Source of the DNA: a bacterium
Lineage (GTDB): Bacteria > T1Sed10-126
Length of the DNA: 11,657 nucleotides
Reading direction: 5' to 3'
Assembly: GCA_003554945.1 (NCBI GenBank)
Contig: PWHN01000015.1
Coordinates: 1 to 11,657, forward strand
Positions 7,510 to 11,657 of the stretch are shown piece after piece. Made by a program: the position numbers and the translations under genes. The notes beneath the pieces were generated by a model that worked only from the letters and a program-made list of their open reading frames with translations, did not search any database and was not told the origin of the DNA. How positions within the stretch are numbered: the stretch's first letter is position 1; each line of letters begins with the position of its first letter.

Positions 7510-7541
7510 GTCATTGCGGACCCTGATCCGCAATCCATTTT
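7510..7541 (+). repeat. Palindromic repeat, family B, copy 1
   Basis: This 32-base element is identical at 31 of 32 positions to the one at 10904-10935. Its core is TTGCGGA, a 6-base loop, TCCGCAA, followed by TCCATTTT. The single difference is in the loop. Two near-identical intergenic copies 3.4 kb apart plus a diverged copy at 5421 indicate a dispersed repeat family, perhaps REP-like or a short non-autonomous mobile element. Confidence 0.7.
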
Positions 7542-7648
7542 TACGGGTTTGAATTATAACCACGTCAAGTTCAAGAACATGACAAGATTATGCGCACTTA
7601 ATGAATTTGAATTAGCTTTCAGCTTTTGGCTTTGAGCTTTAAGCTGGT

Positions 7649-7672
7649 GTATTCCCGCGGGAGCGGGAATAC
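7649..7672. repeat. Perfect 10-bp hairpin
   Basis: GTATTCCCGC (7649-7658) and GCGGGAATAC (7663-7672) are exact inverted copies with a GGGA loop. No T-run follows on either strand, so it is not a standard intrinsic terminator. It resembles the TATTCCCGC/GCGGGAATA dispersed hairpins seen in many bacterial genomes and lies in the repeat-rich part of the divergent region. Confidence 0.6.
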
Positions 7673-7679
7673 AACGACT

Positions 7680-7712
7680 TTGAATTTACGAAGGACTAAC
7701 CATATATCGTTA
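7680..7712 (+). promoter_or_regulatory. Possible promoter and quasi-palindrome before the Trm112-family gene
   Basis: TTGAAT (7680-7685) and TATATC (7703-7708) are 17 bases apart, each matching four of six consensus positions. The second element lies inside a 16-base quasi-palindrome, TAAC-N8-GTTA (7697-7712), which is symmetric apart from one pair. Transcription would begin almost at the ribosome-binding site, an unusually short leader, which lowers confidence. A repressor site over the -10 element is possible. Confidence 0.25.
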
Positions 7713-7727
7713 CGAGAGGTGATAGCC

Positions 7728-7937
7728 ATGACAGTAGAGGACGAACTGTTGGAAGTATTAGCCTGTCCGCAGTGCAAGGAAAAAGTTTATTACCTGGCGG
7801 AGGAAGATGCGCTTCTCTGCGGAGAGTGTAATTTAAAATACAGGGTAGAAGATGATATTCCTATCATGCTGATTGACGAGGCGGAAGAAATAGAAGTCGC
7901 CGAAATGGATCAACTGTTGGATAAAGCCGAAAGATAA
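7728..7937 (+). CDS. Trm112-family small zinc protein (YcaR/UPF0434-like)
   Basis: A 69-residue protein of the Trm112 family. In eukaryotes and archaea Trm112 is the activating partner of tRNA, rRNA and release-factor methyltransferases; the role of the bacterial single-domain members is unclear. It has the family's layout: a short helix LLEVLACPQC, a zinc knuckle formed by Cys13, Cys16, Cys31 and Cys34 (CPQC...CGEC), and the conserved segment DDIPIMLIDEAEEI. The C-terminal tail is strongly acidic. The ATG at 7728 has GAGAGGTGAT four bases upstream. The frame is open further upstream to 7626 but that part is repeat sequence. It precedes modA by 112 bases on the same strand and may be co-transcribed with it; there is no obvious functional link to molybdate uptake. 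Confidence 0.9.
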   Translation: MTVEDELLEVLACPQCKEKVYYLAEEDALLCGECNLKYRVEDDIPIMLIDEAEEIEVAEMDQLLDKAER

Positions 7938-7982
7938 AAATCGGCGGATAAACCCCCAATACTCTATCCGGGAAAAATACTG

Positions 7983-8013
7983 TCAGCTAACTGAAGCCCG
8001 TCAGTAGAACTGA
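7983..8013 (+). promoter_or_regulatory. Alternating TCAG/CTGA inverted repeats before modA
   Basis: TCAG, CTGA, TCAG and CTGA occur in turn at 7983, 7991, 8001 and 8010. The middle pair extends to ACTGA-N6-TCAGT (7990-8005). Neighbouring copies can pair in mutually exclusive ways in RNA, or form repeated half-sites in DNA. The block lies 36 bases before the modA GTG, so regulation of modABC is possible. The stems are short, and this may be chance. Confidence 0.25.
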
Positions 8014-8049
8014 GTTTACCCCCCGTGATATCCAACTGGAGGAACCAAA

Positions 8050-8934
8050 GTGAGAAAATGGTGCATAGTAAGTCGTAATTTTATTTTACTGCTAACAGCA
8101 ATATTGTTCCTGCTCTCCAGCAGTTCCTGTTCCGGTGATTATCCCGCCGATGAAGAGTTAAATATATTCGCTGGTGCTGCCGTTAAACCGGCGCTTGAAC
8201 GGGCTATCGTTGAATTTGAAGAAAATAACGATGTGAAGATCAACATCAATTACGGGGGCACGGGAACTATGCTCTCCCGGATGCAAATGAGCGACCGGGG
8301 AGATATTTTTATCTCCGGTTCTCCCGGTTACATGAAAAGGGCCGAAAAAAATGATCTGGTCGAAGCGAAAACGAGGCTAAAGCTGGCCTACCTGGTTCCC
8401 GGTATTTTAGTGCCCCGGGATAATCCCGCCGCTATTGAGGAACTGCAAGATTTAACCGCCAGCGGGCTGCGGCTCGGCCTGGCCAACCCGGAATCGGTAG
8501 TAATTGGCCGTTACGGCCTCGAAATTCTTGAGTATAATGATTTGACCGAACCATTTCTTGCTAACACCGTTAGCCTGGCCGGCAGCCTGGCCAGCCTTAA
8601 CCGGCTCATTATAAATCAGCAGGTTGAGGGCGCAATTGGCTTCCGAATTTCCGAAAAATGGAATCCGGATAGAATAAAACATATTCCCCTGCCCCCCGAC
8701 CAGCTCCCGCGAATCAGTTATCTTGCCGGAGCAGTCGCCGGTGACACCGATCGCCGTCAAACAGCAGATGATTTTTTAGGTTTTCTCAACTCTGAGCGCG
8801 GCCGGGAAATCTTCCAGGCACAAGGCTACCTGGTAAATAAAGAAGAGGTTCTCGCGCGGACCGGTGAGGATCAGATCGGTGGGAGCTTTGAAATTCCCGG
8901 CGACTACCATCAGTTGCTGGATAGCCGTGAGTAA
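8050..8934 (+). CDS. modA: Molybdate/tungstate ABC transporter substrate-binding lipoprotein
   Basis: Extracytoplasmic binding protein (294 residues) of the ModA family, which captures molybdate or tungstate for the membrane importer. Residues 9-27 form a hydrophobic export signal ending in SSSC27, a relaxed lipobox, so it is probably a lipoprotein. The mature start LNIFAGAAVKPALERAIVEFEE and the oxyanion-site segments YGGTGTMLSRM and GDIFISGS match the family (usual forms include AGSLxxAxxE, GSSG and ADVxxSA). Some motifs differ from E. coli ModA, so tungstate or another oxyanion cannot be excluded. The GTG at 8050 is set by GGAGGA six bases upstream; no better start is seen. The downstream gene modB begins inside its last codons (8-base overlap), so modA, modB and modC form one operon. 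Confidence 0.9.
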   Translation: MRKWCIVSRNFILLLTAILFLLSSSSCSGDYPADEELNIFAGAAVKPALERAIVEFEENNDVKININYGGTGTMLSRMQMSDRGDIFISGSPGYMKRAEKNDLVEAKTRLKLAYLVPGILVPRDNPAAIEELQDLTASGLRLGLANPESVVIGRYGLEILEYNDLTEPFLANTVSLAGSLASLNRLIINQQVEGAIGFRISEKWNPDRIKHIPLPPDQLPRISYLAGAVAGDTDRRQTADDFLGFLNSERGREIFQAQGYLVNKEEVLARTGEDQIGGSFEIPGDYHQLLDSRE

Positions 8935-9718
8935 CCGCCTCTTCAACCTCGTCCTGATTGCCGTTACCGGTCTGCTCGTCCTGATTTTTATATTTCTGAT
9001 CGGCTCGCTGGCGTTTGAATTTTTCCGCACGGCCCCCGAACGATCGACGGATTTTGCCAGAATATTTTTTGCTCTCCGTCTCTCCTTGGTCACCGCAACC
9101 ACTTCCGCAGCCGTCGCCCTGGTCGTCGGCACACCTGTGGCTTATTTTTTAAGTCGTCATAAATTTCCCGGTCATAAAATAATTGATACCCTCCTTGATC
9201 TGCCGGTCTTCCTATCTCCGGTTGCCCTTGGTGCAATGCTGCTTTTATTTTTTAATACCCCCGCCGGACGGGGGATAGAAAATCTCACCGGCGAAATAGT
9301 CTTCACCGTCCGGGGAATTATTATCGCCCAGTTTTTTGTGATCATTGGCCTTGGTATTCGGCTGTTAAAGAACACTTTCGAACATATCGATCAAGAATAC
9401 GAACAGATGTCCCGGGTTCTGGGCGCCAATAAACTACAGACCTTCTACCGCGTGGTTTTGCCCCTGGCCAAGAAAGGGATGATCAGCACGCTGCTGCTTA
9501 CCTGGGCGCGAGCGATCGGAGAGTTTGGAGCTACGATGACCCTGGCCGGGGCCACTCCTTTTAAAACAACGACTCTGCCGGTGGGGATCCATCTGGGATT
9601 TCAAGCCGCCGATATCCATCGGGCTACCATCTTTATCCTCATTCTGATTGCTATTTCACTGCTTGTTCTGTTAAGCTCACGGCTACTTTTGGAGGGGGAA
9701 AACAATGATAGAAGTTAA
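8927..9718 (+). CDS. modB: Molybdate/tungstate ABC transporter permease
   Basis: Inner-membrane channel subunit (263 residues) of the ModB type. Hydrophobic segments appear at about residues 7-29, 47-75, 92-110, 129-145, 185-197 and 234-252. Between the fourth and fifth lies the EAA loop that docks on the ATPase (EYEQMSRVLGANKLQTFYRVVLP, about 158-179). The ModB-type signature ARAIGEFGATMTLAG follows at 194-208. I chose the GTG at 8927, which overlaps the modA stop by 8 bases, because the protein then starts directly before the first membrane segment. A longer frame to 8864 would run through the end of modA and add an unrelated stretch. The ribosome-binding site is weak, so translation probably depends on coupling to modA. 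The stop lies 14 bases inside modC. Confidence 0.93.
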   Translation: MSNRLFNLVLIAVTGLLVLIFIFLIGSLAFEFFRTAPERSTDFARIFFALRLSLVTATTSAAVALVVGTPVAYFLSRHKFPGHKIIDTLLDLPVFLSPVALGAMLLLFFNTPAGRGIENLTGEIVFTVRGIIIAQFFVIIGLGIRLLKNTFEHIDQEYEQMSRVLGANKLQTFYRVVLPLAKKGMISTLLLTWARAIGEFGATMTLAGATPFKTTTLPVGIHLGFQAADIHRATIFILILIAISLLVLLSSRLLLEGENNDRS

Positions 9719-10790
9719 AAATCTCTCCTCTCGCCGCGGTGATTTTAAGCTTGAAAATATAAATTTCAGAACAGAAAGCGGAGAATATTTTCTGATCCTC
9801 GGACCTAACGGCGCCGGCAAATCAACCCTGATAAAATCTTTGCTGGGATTTTACACGCCGCAGGAAGGAGAGATAATTTTTAACAACCGGCCAATTACCA
9901 ATCTCCCGCCGGAAAAACGAAAGATCGGCTATATACCTCAGCAGCTGGCCCTGTTTCCCCACCTGAAGGTGAGAGGAAATATCTCTTTTGGGATGAAAAA
10001 CAGCAGCACGGCCAGATCGACAATAAACCGGAAATTACAGAATATTAGTCAGAAGCTAAATATTGTGGACCTGCTCGACCGTTATCCGGCTGGACTCAGT
10101 GGCGGCGAAAAACAAAAAGTGGCGCTTGCCCGGGCGCTGGTCAATAAACCCCGGGCGCTATTTTTGGATGAGCCGTTTGCTTCCGTAGACCGGGCCAGTC
10201 GCCAGCAATTGTGGTCGCTTCTGCGCGAAGTTCTGACAGATTTTCAAATACCGGTGGTTCATATCACCCACGACCTGGAAGAGGCCTATGCTCTCGGTGA
10301 CAGCTACGGCCTGCTGATGGATGGCCGGCTGCAGCAGAAAGGTAGTCGCGAGGAAATATTTTCGCGGCCCGCCAGCCCCGCCATTGCCCGTTTTCTCTCC
10401 TATACAAATATCTTCAGCGGTCGGGTGCAGGAAAAAGTGTCCGCCAATAAATATCGGGTAAAATCTGCGGAGCTTGAATTTATTGTGGAATCAAAACAAA
10501 AATTGGCGGGGGAAATACAGTTGTGTGTTCGGCCCCAGGATATAAAAATAGTCCAGGAAGACAAACCCCTGCGACCGGAAATAAAAGACAACCTGTTCAA
10601 TGGAAAGATTTTGGACGCTATCTTTAGCCCCGACCAGGTCTCACTCACCTTCCGCCCCCGGGGAACTTCCGGTGCTTATGATTTCAAAATCAAATTGCCC
10701 GACTACATTTACAAGCGCTACAATCTTTCCCGGGGGAAAGAGGTGCGGGTAGCCCTGTGGCAGGAAAACTTGATAACCTGGCCGGCTTAG
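9705..10790 (+). CDS. modC: Molybdate/tungstate ABC transporter ATP-binding protein
   Basis: ATPase subunit (361 residues) that powers oxyanion import at the cytoplasmic face. The nucleotide-binding domain has Walker A GPNGAGKST (33-41), Q-loop at Gln79/Gln80, ABC signature LSGGEKQ (131-137), Walker B ALFLDEP (151-157) and the switch histidine His189 (ITHD). The rest, from about 230 on, fits the regulatory TOBE/MOP-type region, with a VRPQDIKI segment typical of CUT1/MOI-family ATPases. All catalytic motifs are intact. The ATG at 9705 has GGAGGGGG six bases upstream and overlaps modB by 14 bases. It is the last gene of modABC; no good terminator follows, only repeats from 10849 on. Without binding data the oxyanion could be tungstate as well as molybdate. 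Confidence 0.94.
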   Translation: MIEVKNLSSRRGDFKLENINFRTESGEYFLILGPNGAGKSTLIKSLLGFYTPQEGEIIFNNRPITNLPPEKRKIGYIPQQLALFPHLKVRGNISFGMKNSSTARSTINRKLQNISQKLNIVDLLDRYPAGLSGGEKQKVALARALVNKPRALFLDEPFASVDRASRQQLWSLLREVLTDFQIPVVHITHDLEEAYALGDSYGLLMDGRLQQKGSREEIFSRPASPAIARFLSYTNIFSGRVQEKVSANKYRVKSAELEFIVESKQKLAGEIQLCVRPQDIKIVQEDKPLRPEIKDNLFNGKILDAIFSPDQVSLTFRPRGTSGAYDFKIKLPDYIYKRYNLSRGKEVRVALWQENLITWPA

Positions 10791-10848
10791 CGAATCGCCC
10801 CCATCGCCTCATTGAGATCTATTGCCCCCGATCCGCTTTTGACTTAAT

Positions 10849-10890
10849 TCCTCTCCCCCCGAGGGAGAGGACACAGGTGAGGGGGGAACT
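10849..10890 (+). repeat. GC-rich hairpin repeat, family A, copy 3
   Basis: TCCTCTCCC (10849-10857) pairs exactly with GGGAGAGGA (10863-10871) around a 5-base loop, the same 23-base geometry as the hairpin at 69-91. The tail ACAGGTGAGGGGGGAACT follows and matches the first bases of the window. The element is 58 bases beyond the modC stop. Confidence 0.6.
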
Positions 10891-10903
10891 TGATTTTTTG
10901 GTT

Positions 10904-10935
10904 GTCATTGCGGACCCCGATCCGCAATCCATTTT
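10904..10935 (+). repeat. Palindromic repeat, family B, copy 2
   Basis: The stem is TTGCGGA/TCCGCAA with loop CCCCGA; 31 of 32 bases match the copy at 7510-7541. It follows a family A repeat by 13 bases, so two families are stacked here, as they also are around 5421-5575. Confidence 0.7.
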
Positions 10936-11058
10936 GAAGTTATCATAAGAGGTTTTATTCCGACAGTTGAAAAATTTAAAATTACTTGGGATTAAGGTAG
11001 GATAATAGCTGTCCGGTAAAAGGGTCAGAGAACAACTTCTTCAAAACGGGAGTAAAAA

Positions 11059-11142
11059 ATGCCGCTTTTTAAAGTAAACGGAGGCAAAATGCCGGGAGCA
11101 CCTATCCGGGGGACATCGCATCAGCGACAACAAACCAAATAG
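11059..11142 (+). CDS. Possible 27-codon small ORF
   Basis: ATG at 11059 to TAG at 11140 encodes MPLFKVNGGKMPGAPIRGTS followed by HQRQQTK. CGGGAG lies six bases before the first ATG, and a second ATG (11089) has GGAGG four bases upstream, so both possible starts have ribosome-binding sites. The peptide is basic and Gly/Pro-rich, with no membrane segment or signal. I do not recognise it. It could be a real small protein, a leader peptide, the remnant of a broken gene, or chance; the region also has possible long-range pairing (TGTCC at 11010 with GGACA at 11111). Confidence 0.25.
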   Translation: MPLFKVNGGKMPGAPIRGTSHQRQQTK

Positions 11143-11285
11143 TCGTTGACTTCCTGAATAAATTTAAAATCATGTGAGCTTGTGGTGTAGATTTTGAACT
11201 GTAAGTTTTCGAACTTGATTATGCAGTCGGAACCTTTTGTATTTCATTGATTTATAGGGCCTCGCAAGCTCTTTTGGAAAGGTGA

Positions 11286-11597
11286 GTGGTGCGGATTATT
11301 AATAATTTAGATGCGATTATTGAGGACTTTGAAGAATATATTGAATCCGAGGAGAGCAACTGGAGTGAGTCCCGCCAGGATAAAGACCAATTTTTGCGGG
11401 AAAACTTTTTTGATCGCGATGCGCTTACTGAATTGGATGAAGGTGTAATTAGCCAGCTGCTTCACAAGCTCTGGGCCTATCAGTTCTGGAGCAGTAAAGA
11501 TTATATTTTGGATGATATGCTGGAATCGGGAATCGATACAATTCGCCGGGAATTTGACACACTTTTCTTTAACAATCTGTCGAGCAGTACGGCGTAG
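11286..11597 (+). CDS. Hypothetical acidic protein, possibly a truncated or frameshifted gene
   Basis: I do not firmly recognise this 103-residue protein. It is acidic (IIEDFEEYIESEESNW) and predicted to be helical, with a tryptophan-rich middle (LHKLWAYQFWSSKDYILDDML) followed by a charged helix ending in LFFNN. The W-x-x-x-F-W-x-x-K-D-Y pattern recalls a helical domain at the N-terminus of some McrB-like AAA ATPases and related putative restriction proteins; this is a weak recollection, not a domain assignment. Such proteins are much longer, and the last residues here (LSSSTA) look like the product of a frameshift. A different frame stays open from 11573 to the window end. GGAAAGG at 11276 favours the GTG at 11289 (6-base spacing) over the one at 11286. 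The gene is separated from modC by repeats and is probably not part of that operon. Confidence 0.55.
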   Translation: MVRIINNLDAIIEDFEEYIESEESNWSESRQDKDQFLRENFFDRDALTELDEGVISQLLHKLWAYQFWSSKDYILDDMLESGIDTIRREFDTLFFNNLSSSTA

Positions 11598-11657
11598 AGC
11601 ATCAGAATGATCATTTCCTTCAGCCCGCTTTTTTTGATAATATTTTTTTGACTCGGA

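Larger units (their letters stand above)
7256..7727. other. Divergent intergenic region between gmd and the Trm112-family gene
   Basis: These 472 bases separate minus-strand gmd from plus-strand genes. Bases 7256-7382 hold the gmd leader and candidate promoter. Bases 7383-7509 are AT-rich; a TATAAT at 7443-7448 stands out but lacks a good -35 partner. Bases 7510-7541 and 7649-7672 are palindromic repeats. Bases 7613-7646 hold degenerate direct repeats of an AGCTTT-type unit. The last 50 bases hold a possible promoter and a quasi-palindrome for the downstream gene. An open frame across 7402-7635 runs through repeat sequence and is not convincing. Confidence 0.65.
10791..11285. other. Intergenic region between modC and the last gene
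   Basis: These 495 bases hold two repeats (10849-10890 and 10904-10935), a short fragment resembling family B (ATTGCCCCCGATCCGC, 10821-10836), and a possible 27-codon ORF at 11059-11142. A 5-bp hairpin with a TTCG loop (AAGTT/AACTT) lies at 11203-11216. GAACTTGATT occurs twice (10886 and 11211) and is related to sequence beside the 5421 repeat. I see no clear modC terminator, tRNA or recognised riboswitch. Confidence 0.6.

Noticed and set aside
7402-7635. 77-codon plus-strand open frame with an ATG at 7471
   Set aside because: It reads through the family B repeat (VIADPDPQS, which also appears in the frame at 10757-10948), the purine-rich site touches the ATG with no spacer, and no domain is seen.
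7938-8049. Molybdenum-cofactor riboswitch upstream of modA
   Set aside because: I could not find its conserved helices or junction, and the 112-base spacer with its short repeats does not fit. The leader of the hydroxylase operon shows none either.
1-11657. CRISPR array, retron or other defence system
   Set aside because: The repeats are few, not evenly spaced, and are palindromic dispersed elements. No cas gene, reverse transcriptase, nuclease or toxin family is recognisable apart from the very weak McrB-like hint at the right end.

Overview
This window is bacterial. Initiation sites carry strong Shine-Dalgarno sequences (GGAGGA, GAGAGGTGAT, AGGAGG), GTG and TTG starts are used beside ATG, genes sit in tightly packed operons, and there are two probable lipoproteins. 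A predicted outer-membrane beta-barrel protein points to a two-membraned cell. The molybdenum hydroxylase type, the acidic proteins and the codon habits would suit an anaerobic, possibly salt-adapted, diderm Firmicute (Halanaerobiales-like), but that placement is a guess.

Layout. The left edge (1-121) holds GC-rich hairpin repeats and a short terminator-like hairpin. From 5202 down to 122, on the minus strand, lies an operon for a three-subunit xanthine dehydrogenase/aldehyde oxidase-family molybdenum hydroxylase: FAD subunit, 2Fe-2S subunit, molybdopterin subunit. A lipoprotein phosphodiesterase/phosphatase follows 13 bases after it. Upstream of the operon are a plausible promoter and a perfect 9-bp inverted repeat at an activator-like distance. 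Next, also on the minus strand, gmd (GDP-mannose 4,6-dehydratase) is followed by an overlapping gene for a small outer-membrane beta-barrel protein. From 7728 the plus strand carries a Trm112-family zinc protein and the molybdate/tungstate importer modA-modB-modC. The right end holds about 500 bases with repeats and a possible 27-codon ORF, then a 103-residue acidic protein I cannot assign, which may be a broken gene.

How it fits together. The importer supplies the metal that the hydroxylase needs for its cofactor, so the two operons make functional sense as neighbours, although they are on opposite strands and separated by gmd. The hydroxylase substrate cannot be read from the sequence. No cofactor-maturation gene (XdhC/CoxF type, moa, moe) is present here. 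The phosphodiesterase is exported while the hydroxylase is cytoplasmic; extracellular nucleotide or ester breakdown feeding the hydroxylase is one possible link.

The intergenic spaces are the least ordinary part. Two families of short palindromic repeats recur at operon boundaries (1-92, 5421-5575, 7510-7541, 10849-10935) and not within genes. One family shows a compensatory base-pair change in its stem. I found no CRISPR array, tRNA, rRNA, transposase or clear defence system. The genes themselves are well-known families.
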